Assembly (NCBI GenBank): GCA_020638675.1
Contig: JACKID010000001.1
Coordinates: 310,001-374,000 of the forward strand
Source of the DNA: Planctomycetota bacterium
Lineage (GTDB): Bacteria; Planctomycetota; UBA8742; UBA2392
Length of the DNA: 64,000 bases
Direction: 5' to 3'
The position numbers and the translations under genes are program-made. This document shows, in pieces, positions 24,515 to 33,891 of this stretch; position 1 is the stretch's first letter; each line of letters begins with the position of its first letter. The notes beneath the pieces were generated by a model. It was given only the letters and a program-made list of their open reading frames with translations. It was not told the DNA's origin and did no database searches.

Positions 24515-26665
24515 CTATCCGCCTTCGACTCCGCCGCGGACCATCCAGAGGTTGACCTGGCCGATGTCTCCCTCGTCTACACCCTGGGCGCCGATGGACG
24601 ACGGGCTGATCGCGGTTTCCGGCAGCACCGCAATCAGCAGGAACTCGCCGGCATCCGGGCGAAGCCCCGCCGCATAGAGTTTGGATTCAACCTGCAGGAA
24701 GCTGCTGGACATGCGCAGGCGATCCTCCGGGTTGATGTTGAACATCGCGCCCACGACGTCTGCGGTCAATCCGCCCGTGTCGTCCATGAAGCGGCGGGCG
24801 GCATCTTCGATGTCTCCCGTGATGCGGGTGCTTTCGCTGAACGTGAGGGTGCCGTCCTGGCTGCCGGCCGCGCCGAGCAACGATACATAGTGCCACTCGC
24901 AGGTCGCACCGCTGCTGGTTTGCCCGCCGACCAGGAAGAAGCAGCCCGTCAGCTCATGCGGCGACCTGTTCGTCACGCGCCAGGCGCCGGGCATGGACTC
25001 GACGTCTACGCGGAAGCCTTCCAGGTCGGCCGGGTCGCGCTTTGAATAGAACACGTTCTGCCAGCGGTCGAGGTCCGTGATATGCGTGGTGCCTTCACCG
25101 GCCGTGAAGTTGATCGTCTGATCCAGCGGGTCCATCGGCATGCCGCGGATGGAGCCTGCGTTCGGCTCGAAGCGCGCGGGAACCAGTGCGGTCTTGCGCG
25201 AGTTCACGAAGTCGAAGCTCTGGCCTTGCACGGCATAGGCGCAACCAAGCTCGAACAACGCGTTGCGATCCGTGGTTTCGTCGCTGACCAGGATCCGTAC
25301 GGTCTTCACCCGGTCACCGGAGCGCTTGTAGAGCTCGCCGATGCCGAAGACCAGCGCGACACTCACGAGGGCGGCGGCCAGCAGCGTCGCGGGGTACAAC
25401 TCCGGCTTTCTGAATTTGCGCGCGACGAGGAACATGCCGACGCCCGCGATGCCCACATACAGCAGCAAAATCACGACCAGCGCATCGCGCCCGGGAATGC
25501 GCCGACCGGCGATGTCGATGGCGTCGCGAACGTCCTTGTCGACCAGCAACTCCATCGGCGAGGGGGCCAGGCGCGGGTCCAGTTTCTTGAGCGCCAGCTC
25601 CAGCAGGTGCACGCCCGCGGTTGTCGGCACACGGTCGCCGGTGGTGAACGGCTCGGCCGAGATGTCCGCGTGCAGCAGCATCAGGTTGCCGGCGCCGACG
25701 CGGGCGATGCTGACGAGATCGCCGGTCTCGGGAACGGGCTTGGAGCGCCCATTCTCGGGCCAGAGGCGCATCGGCGAATCATCCGGCGGCGAGGCGAGCT
25801 CGCTGGTTGCCGGTGTCGGCGCGACGGTCTCCTCGGCCGGCTCTTCAACCGGCAGGCCCGGGTTGGTCGTGGGCCCGCTGAATCCGCTCGGGGTCAACTC
25901 GCCGATCAAGTAAGCGCTGAAATCCTTCAACTCTTTCGAGATCTGCTGTGTTGTCGCGGGAATCTTCAGCAACTGCCCGGCCGGCGTCTCCGGGTTGAAT
26001 GAGCTGGGCGAGCTTGGGGAAAGGATGACCGTGCCCCCCGTGGCAATGTAGTCCACGAGTGCGTTGGACTGCGCGCGTGTCAGGCGGTCGTCGTTAAGCA
26101 CGATGGCGTCGAAGCAGGCCAGTGATTTCCAGGTATCCGGCAGGTCCTGGACCTGGATCTCCACCAGCTGCACGAACAGGAACGGCTGCGCGGCCTCAAG
26201 CCGGGCGGGGCTTACGAAGCCGACCAGTTTTTTCGAAGGGTCATACAGCGCGCCCGGCGAATGCTGAGTCGTGGCGACCTCGTCGTAGTACTCGCCCGTC
26301 AGCCGCCGTTCGAGCGTGACGTCCACTGAGAAGATGCCGGTTACCGGCACGTCCAGTGAGATCACTCGGCTTGCGGCGCCTTCCTCAAGCGACACATCCT
26401 GCGTAACGGAAACATTCCCGCTTTCAAAGGCTGGGCCGCGGCGGCGTCCGCCACGTCCGCGCCCCGGCATTCCGCCAGCGTCGACGTCAACGACGATTCG
26501 GCCGACGAACGGCTCGGTCTTGTCGCGAGTGATCTGAACCTGGACGCGCGTGTACGGCGGCGCCACAACGTCGCCGACGCCGGATCGCACCTCGAGGTGA
26601 TACTCCTGCGCGGCAGCGAAGGACGAGAGCGTGAGAATGACGAGAATTGCACCGGTTCGAAGCAT
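24515..26665 (-). CDS. Large secreted/membrane protein of unknown function
   Basis: 716 residues. Signal peptide (GAILVILTLSSFAAAQ), beta-rich N-terminal part, then a segment with the flavour of a glutamine-amidotransferase-like or ThuA-like fold (FDAIVLNDDRLTRAQ, then YIATGGTVILSPSS), a Pro/Thr/Glu linker, two membrane helices near 430-480 (ALVVILLLYVGIAGVGMFLVA and TLLAAALVSVALVFGIG) and a C-terminal beta region. Similar architectures occur in planctomycete DUF4350-like membrane proteins, but I cannot assign a family firmly. Leaderless start with TATAAT 6 nt before the ATG. Confidence 0.7.
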   Translation of the reverse strand: MLRTGAILVILTLSSFAAAQEYHLEVRSGVGDVVAPPYTRVQVQITRDKTEPFVGRIVVDVDAGGMPGRGRGGRRRGPAFESGNVSVTQDVSLEEGAASRVISLDVPVTGIFSVDVTLERRLTGEYYDEVATTQHSPGALYDPSKKLVGFVSPARLEAAQPFLFVQLVEIQVQDLPDTWKSLACFDAIVLNDDRLTRAQSNALVDYIATGGTVILSPSSPSSFNPETPAGQLLKIPATTQQISKELKDFSAYLIGELTPSGFSGPTTNPGLPVEEPAEETVAPTPATSELASPPDDSPMRLWPENGRSKPVPETGDLVSIARVGAGNLMLLHADISAEPFTTGDRVPTTAGVHLLELALKKLDPRLAPSPMELLVDKDVRDAIDIAGRRIPGRDALVVILLLYVGIAGVGMFLVARKFRKPELYPATLLAAALVSVALVFGIGELYKRSGDRVKTVRILVSDETTDRNALFELGCAYAVQGQSFDFVNSRKTALVPARFEPNAGSIRGMPMDPLDQTINFTAGEGTTHITDLDRWQNVFYSKRDPADLEGFRVDVESMPGAWRVTNRSPHELTGCFFLVGGQTSSGATCEWHYVSLLGAAGSQDGTLTFSESTRITGDIEDAARRFMDDTGGLTADVVGAMFNINPEDRLRMSSSFLQVESKLYAAGLRPDAGEFLLIAVLPETAISPSSIGAQGVDEGDIGQVNLWMVRGGVEGG

Positions 26666-26671
26666 GGCGGG

Positions 26672-26677
26672 ATTATA
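26672..26677 (-). promoter_or_regulatory. Perfect -10 box for leaderless transcript of the 26665 gene
   Basis: TATAAT on the minus strand with a 6-nt spacer (cccgcc) before the ATG and no Shine-Dalgarno. This is the only exact consensus -10 in the leaderless group. Confidence 0.6.
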
Positions 26678-26768
26678 GGGAAGGCCTGCCCTCAGGCTAC
26701 AGCCCAAGGGGCTCACAGGTCGATAAAGGTGGCGGGCGCCGCACAGCGTGACGCCAGTCTGGAGCCAC

Positions 26769-27725
26769 ATGAAATACGCCGACGCGCACGCCGACACGTT
26801 CTATCGCATCACGCTCGAGGGCCTCGACCCTTTCAGCCGTGACGGCGGGCTGCACGTCAATGTGCCCCGCATGCGCGAGGTGGGGCAGGTGCTGCAGGTC
26901 TGCTCCGTCTTCACGCCGAAGCGTTATTCGGGCAAGCCGGCTGAGGATTTCGCCCGCCGCATCATTTCCACGCTGGATGAATGGGCTGAGAAGCGCCCGG
27001 ACGCATTTGTCCGCGTTCGGTGCGCCGCCGATCTTGCGCTGCTGGGGGATTCGGCCGGACTCATACCCTGGCTCGAGGGCGCTTCGCCCCTGCGAGGCGA
27101 GATCGGGCTGGTGGACGAGTTTTTCGCTCTCGGGGTGCGCGGCATCGGGCTGGTGCATAACCACGCCAACGAGGTGGCAGACGGATGTGGCGTGCCGGAC
27201 CCTCGCGGAGGGCTGACCTCTTTCGGGCGCGAGTTGATTCAGCGCATGGAACAGCTGGGTATGGCCGTGGACTGTGCACACCTGCCGCAGCCGGCATTCG
27301 ACGACGTAATGGGGGCGGTGACGCGTCCACCCTGCATCAGCCACGTCGGCGTTCGCCGCTACGTCGACATCGTGCGCAATGCAGACGACCAGATGCTGCA
27401 TGCCATCGCCGAGCGCGGCGGATTCGTCGGCATCGATTTCTACCCGGAACACCTGCTGAAAGATGCCCTGCAGCCCGGGCACCAGCCCGCCACGGTTGAG
27501 CACATCGCTGATCACCTGCTGCACGCGATGGACGTGTGTGGCGAAGACCATGTCGGGCTGGGGGGCGACTTTGACGGTTTCGCCGATGCCTGCGTCGGGT
27601 TGCGGCATCTCGGCGACCTGCCGAATCTTGAGCGCGAACTGTCCAAACGGGGGCTTGCTGAAGCCCGGATCGAGAAAGTCTTCAGCGGCAACCTGCTGCG
27701 CTACCTGGGCGAAGTGCTGCCCTGA
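26769..27725 (+). CDS. Membrane dipeptidase (peptidase M19)
   Basis: 318 residues, TIM-barrel metallohydrolase. The N-terminal DAHADT supplies the first zinc ligands; DEFFALGVRGIGLVHNHAN, CISHVGVR with a ligand His, and GLGGDFDGF near the C terminus complete the family pattern. It cleaves dipeptides, often with D-residues, from cell-wall or diet peptides. GGAG 4 nt before the ATG at 26769 decides the start over an in-frame upstream one. It diverges from the 26665 gene across about 100 bp. Confidence 0.9.
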   Translation: MKYADAHADTFYRITLEGLDPFSRDGGLHVNVPRMREVGQVLQVCSVFTPKRYSGKPAEDFARRIISTLDEWAEKRPDAFVRVRCAADLALLGDSAGLIPWLEGASPLRGEIGLVDEFFALGVRGIGLVHNHANEVADGCGVPDPRGGLTSFGRELIQRMEQLGMAVDCAHLPQPAFDDVMGAVTRPPCISHVGVRRYVDIVRNADDQMLHAIAERGGFVGIDFYPEHLLKDALQPGHQPATVEHIADHLLHAMDVCGEDHVGLGGDFDGFADACVGLRHLGDLPNLERELSKRGLAEARIEKVFSGNLLRYLGEVLP

Positions 27726-27749
27726 CACCTGCCATCGCGCGGCAGTTGC

Positions 27750-27755
27750 TACACT
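27750..27755 (+). promoter_or_regulatory. Candidate -10 box for leaderless DUF3047 transcript
   Basis: TACACT with a 6-nt spacer (gcgccg) before the ATG at 27762, and no Shine-Dalgarno. It lies in the 36-bp gap after the dipeptidase gene. Confidence 0.5.
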
Positions 27756-27761
27756 GCGCCG

Positions 27762-28643
27762 ATGCGATGGACGCTTCCCATTCTGTTGTTGCTGGCAGGC
27801 TGCACGGCGACCCAGTCACGACACGCGTTGCAAGGCGAGGTATTGAGCGCGGCGCCAACCGAGCCAGTGCCGGGCCGGGTGCTGGACGATGGAAGCTCCA
27901 TCGAGGATTGGCACTACTACGAGGTAGAAGGCTCGAAACGCGCGCTGAAGTTTGAATCTCGCGACGGCGCCATCCACCTGACCAGCGACAGCAGCGCCGG
28001 GTTGCTGTGGCGCGCACTGCGCTACGACCCGGTCAAAGAGCCCCTCATTCAATGGCGTTGGCGCGTATCCCGCGTGTTCGACAGCTCGAGCCCGCTCGCG
28101 CCGGAGTTTGACAACTTTCCCGCCCGCTTTCTCGTCGGCTTTGACTCCGGCTGGAAGAACGCGGGGCCTGCGGCACTGGCCTGGCGCAAGAAGGTGGAGG
28201 AATACACCGGCGTAACACCCCCTGCCCGTGCAATCTGCTACACGTTCGGCGGGGCGCTCGAGAGCAACGAAGCCGTTGACGCTGCATTCGGCGAGGGGCG
28301 GATCGTAGTGATCAACCTGCGCGGCTCACGCGACCCCGCCGGGGAATGGCTCGGCGAAGTTCGCGACGTGGCCTCCGACTACCGGTCTGTGTACGGCGAA
28401 GAGCCACCCGATGTGATGGCGCTCGGGATCGGCTGCGACAGCCACCGCCTGAACGCAAAAGTGGAAGCAGACTTTGACGACGTCACCGTTTACGGTCGTG
28501 ACGCCTACGCGCAGTTCCGGCGCGAACTCACAGCTCCGCCCGAGCGCAGACTTCCACCGCTGGTGTGGCTTGTCTTTCTTGCGTGCGGGGCGGTGGCGGC
28601 GGGCAGCACCGGTGTCTGGTTGTGGCTGCGACGCCGGGACTAG
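27762..28643 (+). CDS. DUF3047 lipoprotein with C-terminal membrane helix
   Basis: 293 residues. Signal with lipobox LLAGC, then a DUF3047-like beta domain (PLIQWRWRVSR, ARFLVGFDSGW, ARAICYTFGGAL, RIVVINLRGSRDPAGEW, HRLNAKVEADFDDV). A helix near 270-287 (LVFLACGAVAAGSTGVWLWL) gives a second anchor, which is unusual for a lipoprotein. The domain has no established biochemical role. The stop shares CTAG with the convergent DUF445 gene. Confidence 0.8.
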   Translation: MRWTLPILLLLAGCTATQSRHALQGEVLSAAPTEPVPGRVLDDGSSIEDWHYYEVEGSKRALKFESRDGAIHLTSDSSAGLLWRALRYDPVKEPLIQWRWRVSRVFDSSSPLAPEFDNFPARFLVGFDSGWKNAGPAALAWRKKVEEYTGVTPPARAICYTFGGALESNEAVDAAFGEGRIVVINLRGSRDPAGEWLGEVRDVASDYRSVYGEEPPDVMALGIGCDSHRLNAKVEADFDDVTVYGRDAYAQFRRELTAPPERRLPPLVWLVFLACGAVAAGSTGVWLWLRRRD

Positions 28644-29809
28644 TTGGACTTTTCCGCCGTTGCCGTAACCGGTTCAGGCTCGTCTTCGTCCGGCGCCGGT
28701 AGCTGCAGCGGCTCACTCGGAGGCGGCAGCTCCGGGGCGATGTCGGCCGGTTGCACGACCGCGTCGGCGAACTTCTCGGCCTCGCGGCGTTTCGCGTGCT
28801 TCTTCTCGGCCGAGCGTGCAATCTGAACCAGCAGCAGGAACACCAGCCCGATCGGCAGCAGCAGCCATGGCCAGATCAAGGCGAGTCCGGCGATCATGCC
28901 GAGTCCGCCGCCCGCGACCTGGATGAACGTCAACTCGTCGGCGGCGACGCGGTCGATCAACGCCTCGAGCTCGCCTTCATCACGCCCGAGCAGTTCACGC
29001 TCAATCAAACCGGCGACGTCGACCGCATTCACCAGGTCTTCCGCCATGTTTTCGAACAGCTCGGTCAGCTTGGCGCGCAGCTTTTCGTCGCTGAGGACCT
29101 GTTCGGCGCGCTTGGGCAAAGCCTTGACGATTCCCTGTGCGGCACCGTCCACGCCCCCGTCGCGGCGCAACTCATCGGCCATGTTGTCGATCAGCTTGTC
29201 AACGATGTTGTCGAGCATGCCCGACTTCATGGCGCCCGCCGCCATTACGCCCGCCAGCGGGCCGAGCGACATGGCGGCCGTGCTGCCCGCGACGACGGCC
29301 GAGAGATTGCTGCGGGCCTTTTCCTTGAGTTTGGATTTGGCCGAGATGATGACGTCGCCCATGGTCTGCTGAATCGTCTCGGTCACTTCGCGGGTGACCA
29401 GTTCGCGTGCATCCGGATCTTCCAGCAAGCGCGGCAGGTGGTTCGCCAACTTGTCCATCGCCTCGTCGATGGCGCCGCTGCCGACAAGCAGGGCGTGCAT
29501 GCGGTCGCCGCTGATGAGGTGTTCTTCAAGCGTCTCACCGACGCTGCGGGCCAGCTCATGCCGGCGCGAGGGAACCACACCCTGCACGCCCAGCACGCGA
29601 ACGCGCGGGTGAAACAGCATCTTGATCGCGACCCAGTTCGTGGCGAAGCCGACCAGCCCGCCGATTGCCACGGCAAACCAGATCTGCGTCCAGAGCGCGT
29701 CGTCGAGGAACTGGCGCAGCAGTGCGCCGGCGATTGTCAGCGCTGTCAACGACAGCCCGGTGACCGCGAGGATCAGGCTGCCGTTTGAGGATTTCGACGC
29801 GTCAGGCAT
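28640..29809 (-). CDS. DUF445 family membrane protein
   Basis: 389 residues. N-terminal helix pair and the hallmark GFATNWVAIKMLFHP followed by PSRRHELARSVGETLEEH identify DUF445 (YheB/YjiN-like). The middle is long amphipathic helices; a C-terminal membrane pair near 300-340 (GLGMIAGLALIWPWLLLPIGL) and an acidic Pro/Glu tail follow. The family is linked only loosely to the envelope. It is downstream of pilB on the same strand but separated by a large hairpin, so probably transcribed apart. Confidence 0.85.
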   Translation of the reverse strand: MPDASKSSNGSLILAVTGLSLTALTIAGALLRQFLDDALWTQIWFAVAIGGLVGFATNWVAIKMLFHPRVRVLGVQGVVPSRRHELARSVGETLEEHLISGDRMHALLVGSGAIDEAMDKLANHLPRLLEDPDARELVTREVTETIQQTMGDVIISAKSKLKEKARSNLSAVVAGSTAAMSLGPLAGVMAAGAMKSGMLDNIVDKLIDNMADELRRDGGVDGAAQGIVKALPKRAEQVLSDEKLRAKLTELFENMAEDLVNAVDVAGLIERELLGRDEGELEALIDRVAADELTFIQVAGGGLGMIAGLALIWPWLLLPIGLVFLLLVQIARSAEKKHAKRREAEKFADAVVQPADIAPELPPPSEPLQLPAPDEDEPEPVTATAEKSN

Positions 29810-29819
29810 GGAGTTAACT

Positions 29820-29902
29820 GCAATGACCAGTTACCAATGACCAATTCCCAATGGTACTGCCGATGGCGCATTGGTCATTGGTTATTGGTAACTGGTCATT
29901 GC
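29820..29902. repeat. Large near-perfect inverted repeat
   Basis: Arms 29820-29845 and 29877-29902 match at 25 of 26 positions. They are built from AATGACCA/TGGTCATT words, are much less GC-rich than the surroundings, and enclose 31 bases. The element sits between the pilB stop and the DUF445 start and would fold into a strong RNA hairpin ending pilB transcription, or be a miniature mobile repeat. Confidence 0.8.
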
Positions 29903-29906
29903 CTTT

Positions 29907-31628
29907 CTACTCAAGTACCAGCGTTTCGCGCATGACTTCATCAATCGACGTCGCGCAGTCGTAGATGGCCAGCAGCCCCGACTCGCGCAGCGTACGCATG
30001 CCGTGGCGTCGACCGGCTTCACGCAGGCTGGCGACGTTGGCGTCGTCCATGATCATCTGCTTGATCTCGTCGTTGATGCGGAACATCTCGTACAGCGCCA
30101 TGCGACCCTTGTAGCCGGTGCTGTTGCAGCGCGAGCAGCCCTTGCCGAAGGCGAACTTCTTGCCGGCGATGGATTCCGGGCGCAGGCCCAGCTCCATGCA
30201 CTGCTCGGCTTCCGGCTCGTAGTATTCCTTGCAGTTATTGCAGACCTTGCGGACGAGACGCTGGGCTATGATCGCTTCAAGCGTCGCAGCGATCAGGAAC
30301 GATTCCAGTCCGAGGTCGAGCATTCGGGTCGTCGCGCTTGGCGCGTCGTTGGTGTGCAGCGTGCTCAGCACCAGGTGGCCCGTGAGGGCCGCTTCGACCG
30401 CGATACCGCCGGTATCCCGGTCGCGGATTTCGCCGACGAGGATCATGTCCGGGTCCTGTCGCAGGATGCTGCGCAGTGCAGCCCCGTAGGTCAGGCCCAC
30501 GTCCTCATTCACCTGGCATTGCATGACGCCCGGCAGGTCGTACTCCACGGGGTCTTCCGTGGTGATGATCTTGATGCTCGGGTTGTTCATGTAGTTGAGG
30601 CAGCTGTACAGCGTGGTGGTCTTGCCCGAGCCGGTGGGGCCCGTGACCAGCACGATGCCGTTGGGCTTGGCGATCAGGGCCTTGATCATCTCGTTTTCCT
30701 CGGGGCGCATCCCGAGGTTGTCGAGGTCGAGGCTCACGTTGGATCGGTCAAGGATACGCATCACGCAGCTTTCACCGAACATGGTCGGCAGCGTGCTGAC
30801 GCGAAGGTCGACGCTGCGGCCTTCGATCACCAGCTCAATGCGACCGTCCTGCGGCATGCGTGTCTCGGCGATGTCGAGCTTGCTGAGCACCTTGATGCGG
30901 CTGATCAGCGCTGCGGCCAGCTCTCGTGGCGGGTTCTCCATCGCGAGCAGGGCGCCGTCCACGCGGTAGCGGACCTGGAAGCGCTCTTCGAACGGCTCGA
31001 GGTGAATGTCGCTGCTGCGGTCGCGGATGGCGGTCGCCAGCAGGAAGTTGAGCAGCTTGACCACGGCCGGCGAGTCGGCTTCGTCGGCATCAAGGACGAC
31101 GGCGTCCTTCTTGTAGACGCCTTCTTCGACGAACTCGGCGAGGTCGTCTTCGCCGTAGCCGCCCTTCATGCCGTCTTCGGTGTAGAACTTTGTGAGGGCC
31201 GTATCGATGTCCTCGGCGCTGGCCAGTGCGCCCTGGATGCGGATGCCCGGGATCTTGCTTTGCAGCGCGAATTGCAGCTCGTCGAACACCACGATCTTGG
31301 TCGGGTCGTCCATTGCGATCACGAGCGTGCGGTTGTCGCCGTCAAACTCCAGGGGCACGACGCGGTAGGTGTGCGCCTGCGCATCCGAGATGAAGTCGAG
31401 CAACTCGATCGGGATGTCGAGGCCTGACAGATCGACAAAGTTCATGTCGTTCTGGGCGGCGAGCGCCATGGTGATGTCGCCCTCGGAGCAGCAGCCCATG
31501 CCGACCATGATCTTGCCGATCAGCCCGCCTTCTTTCTTCTGCCGGGCGAGAGCCTCCTGGATGTCACCCTCGGTGACGAGCTCGATTTCCTTGAGAATCT
31601 GCCCCAGCAACTTACGGCGCTTGGCCAT
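29907..31628 (-). CDS. pilB/gspE: Type IV pilus / type II secretion assembly ATPase
   Basis: 573 residues. N-terminal MshEN-type domain (LLGQILKEIELVTEGDIQEA) precedes the hexameric ATPase core: Walker A GPTGSGKTTT, Asp box EDPVEYDLPGV, Walker B SILRQDPDMILVGEIRD, His box LSTLHTNDAPSATTR, and a tetracysteine zinc site (VCNNC and CSRCNSTGYKGR). It drives pilin or pseudopilin extrusion from the inner membrane. GGAG 7 nt before the ATG. pilT is 56 bp upstream; no pilC/gspF or secretin gene is nearby, while pseudopilins lie at 48815-57031. Confidence 0.95.
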   Translation of the reverse strand: MAKRRKLLGQILKEIELVTEGDIQEALARQKKEGGLIGKIMVGMGCCSEGDITMALAAQNDMNFVDLSGLDIPIELLDFISDAQAHTYRVVPLEFDGDNRTLVIAMDDPTKIVVFDELQFALQSKIPGIRIQGALASAEDIDTALTKFYTEDGMKGGYGEDDLAEFVEEGVYKKDAVVLDADEADSPAVVKLLNFLLATAIRDRSSDIHLEPFEERFQVRYRVDGALLAMENPPRELAAALISRIKVLSKLDIAETRMPQDGRIELVIEGRSVDLRVSTLPTMFGESCVMRILDRSNVSLDLDNLGMRPEENEMIKALIAKPNGIVLVTGPTGSGKTTTLYSCLNYMNNPSIKIITTEDPVEYDLPGVMQCQVNEDVGLTYGAALRSILRQDPDMILVGEIRDRDTGGIAVEAALTGHLVLSTLHTNDAPSATTRMLDLGLESFLIAATLEAIIAQRLVRKVCNNCKEYYEPEAEQCMELGLRPESIAGKKFAFGKGCSRCNSTGYKGRMALYEMFRINDEIKQMIMDDANVASLREAGRRHGMRTLRESGLLAIYDCATSIDEVMRETLVLE

Positions 31629-31684
31629 ATCCGCACTCCATGCGATGCACTTGGCGAAATCCCGTACTGCAACCTGCTAGTCTA

Positions 31685-32869
31685 CTATGTTGCGCGCCGT
31701 TGTGACGCGGCGGCCGCGGCGGCGGCCGGCGGCGGCGCGTTGCCGCCCGTGAGCTTGGCCTCTTCCTCCGCGACGAGCGCGTCGTCCCAGAGCTTGCCCT
31801 TGCCGCGCCGGAATGCGTCGTACTTCTCGCGCATCTCTTTCACGTTGCTGGCCTTGCGGAACATGTCGAGGCGCGTGATTTTCTGCGCCTGCCACAGGTC
31901 CCACAGGTAGTCGTCCAGCAGCACCATGCCTTCCTTCTTGCCGGTCTGGATGACCGAGTTCAGCTGGTAGGTCTTGGCTTCGCGAATCAGGTTCTCGACG
32001 GCGCTGGTGCTGACCATGATCTCGAACGCGGCGATCAGCCCGCCGCCCACCTTCGGCATGATGGCCTGGCTGATGCACGCGATCATCGAAACTGCCAACT
32101 GCGCACGGACCTGTTCCTGCTGGTTGGTCGGGAAAGCGTCGATGATTCGGTCGACGGTTCGAGTGGCGCCGGTGGTGTGCAGCGTGCCGAACACCAGGTG
32201 GCCGGTTTCGGCCGCGGTGATGGCCGCGCCGATGGTTTCAAGGTCGCGCATTTCGCCGACGAGGATCACGTCCGGGTCCTGACGCAGCGCGCGGCGCAAG
32301 CCTTCGGCGAAACTCGGCACGTCGTTGCCCAGCTCGCGCTGCGTGACGATCGACTTCTTGTGGTTGTGGTAGTACTCGATCGGGTCTTCGACGGTGATGA
32401 TGTGGTGGTCAATATTCGTGTTGATCCAGTCGATCATCGTCGCCAGCGTCGTGGTCTTGCCCGAGCCGGTGGGGCCGGTCACGAGGATCAGTCCGCGCGG
32501 ACGGTCCAGCAGGCGCTTGGTGTTTTCGGGCAAGCCTATCTGTTCAAACGTCAGCAGCCGGTTCGGAATCTGGCGCATGACCAGCCCGACCTGGTTCTTC
32601 TGCTTGAACGCCGCGCAGCGGAAGCGGGCCTTGTCGCCGAAAGCGTGGCCCCAGTCCGTGCTGCCGACTTCCTGCAGCTCTTTCATGCACTTTTCCGGCG
32701 CGATCTCCTTGACCAGGCGGATCGTGTCGGCGGCCGTAAGTTCCGGCGCGTTGACGTCTTTCAGGTGGCCCGACTTGCGGATCACCGGTTTGCGTCCGAC
32801 TGCGCAGTGAAGGTCGCTTGCACCTTGCGCGACCATGAAGTCCATCAGCTGGTTAAGCGTCACAGACAT
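31685..32869 (-). CDS. pilT: Pilus retraction ATPase, PilT family
   Basis: 394 residues. N-terminal MVAQGASDLHCAVGR is typical of PilT/PilU. Walker A GPTGSGKTTTLATM, Asp box EDPIEYYHNHKKS, the RRALRQDPDVILVGEMRD Walker B region and the His box GTLHTTGATRTVDR are intact. It depolymerises pili to give retraction force. The C-terminal Ala-rich tail is longer than usual. GGAG 8 nt upstream sets the ATG. Retraction implies a type IV pilus rather than only a secretion pseudopilus. Confidence 0.94.
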   Translation of the reverse strand: MSVTLNQLMDFMVAQGASDLHCAVGRKPVIRKSGHLKDVNAPELTAADTIRLVKEIAPEKCMKELQEVGSTDWGHAFGDKARFRCAAFKQKNQVGLVMRQIPNRLLTFEQIGLPENTKRLLDRPRGLILVTGPTGSGKTTTLATMIDWINTNIDHHIITVEDPIEYYHNHKKSIVTQRELGNDVPSFAEGLRRALRQDPDVILVGEMRDLETIGAAITAAETGHLVFGTLHTTGATRTVDRIIDAFPTNQQEQVRAQLAVSMIACISQAIMPKVGGGLIAAFEIMVSTSAVENLIREAKTYQLNSVIQTGKKEGMVLLDDYLWDLWQAQKITRLDMFRKASNVKEMREKYDAFRRGKGKLWDDALVAEEEAKLTGGNAPPPAAAAAAASQRRAT

Positions 32870-33055
32870 CAGGGCTTCTCCGTAGTTGACAGTGCAGCAT
32901 ACCGCACACGCGACCCAAGCCCCGCGGGGCGGGCCGTTTGCGGTAATGCACCCTGGGGGAACTCACAAGATACGTCCCCGGAAACTTCCGACAAGCCGCT
33001 AGCACGGCCAAATGCATGGCGCGGCGTTGGTTACGTCACGTTTCTTACTGTCTGG

Positions 33056-33646
33056 TCAGGCTACACTGAGCTTGAGCAGTCTGCTGAGGGTGCGGATCAG
33101 CTCGTCGTAACTGATCGGGCGCGCAAGAAATGCGTCTACGCCGGCGCGGCGGACCTTCCGGACGATGTCGGAGTCTGCGTCGGCGCCGCCAACGGCGACG
33201 ATGAACACGTTGCGCATCTCGTTGCTGGCGCGCAGGCGGCGGCAAATCTCGGCGATGTCAATGTTCGGCAGATTAAGGTCAAGCACCAGCGCGTGCGGCT
33301 TCAGCCCGCCCATCTTCAGCAGCCCGTCAACGCCGTTATCGCTTTCTTCCAGGATCACGGTGGGCAGGTGCTCGGCGATCGCCTGCGTGGCGCGTTCCAG
33401 CACTTCGGGGTCGTTGTCGATCAACAACACCCTGCGCTCGTTGCTTGGCTGCAGCTCTTCAGGGATCGGAAGCTTGTTGGCCTCAAGGAAGCCCACGAAG
33501 TCGCCGACTTCCATGCGGTACTGCCCGCCGGGGGTTGTATAGACCTGAAGCTTGTCGGCCTTAATCCAGTTTACGACAGTCGCCGGCGTGACCTGGCAGT
33601 AGCGCGCGATGTCGCCGGTGGAAAGTGATTTGCGGCGGAGTGCCAT
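33056..33646 (-). CDS. Response regulator with N-terminal MerR/excisionase-type HTH
   Basis: 196 residues with reversed order: a DNA-binding helix-turn-helix first (STGDIARYCQVTPATVVNWI, then TTPGGQYRM), then a receiver domain near 75-196. The acidic pair (LLIDNDPE) and the phospho-acceptor Asp (VLDLNLPN) are present, but the conserved Lys of the usual KP pair is Arg (FLARPI) and the Thr/Ser switch position reads VAVGG. Signalling may be atypical. AGGA upstream supports the ATG at 33646. It precedes pilT/pilB on the same strand by 186 bp and may regulate them. Confidence 0.85.
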   Translation of the reverse strand: MALRRKSLSTGDIARYCQVTPATVVNWIKADKLQVYTTPGGQYRMEVGDFVGFLEANKLPIPEELQPSNERRVLLIDNDPEVLERATQAIAEHLPTVILEESDNGVDGLLKMGGLKPHALVLDLNLPNIDIAEICRRLRASNEMRNVFIVAVGGADADSDIVRKVRRAGVDAFLARPISYDELIRTLSRLLKLSVA

Positions 33647-33891
33647 GGCCTGTTCCTGGCGTGTCGTGAGCACACAAACCCTAAAACCCAAAAGCGGTCT
33701 CGCCAATGAATTCGATAAAAAGGCCCAAATGGCTACAGGACCTCGTTTTTCCACAAACTCCGAAATATGAATCACCCGCCCCGGCGTTGGCGGAAGTTAC
33801 GACAGAATCACGCCATCCAACAACCGGACTTCGCCTTCCAAACACAGCGTTACGCGATACCTTGGATGCGTAAGAAGAAACTGCGGTAGCT

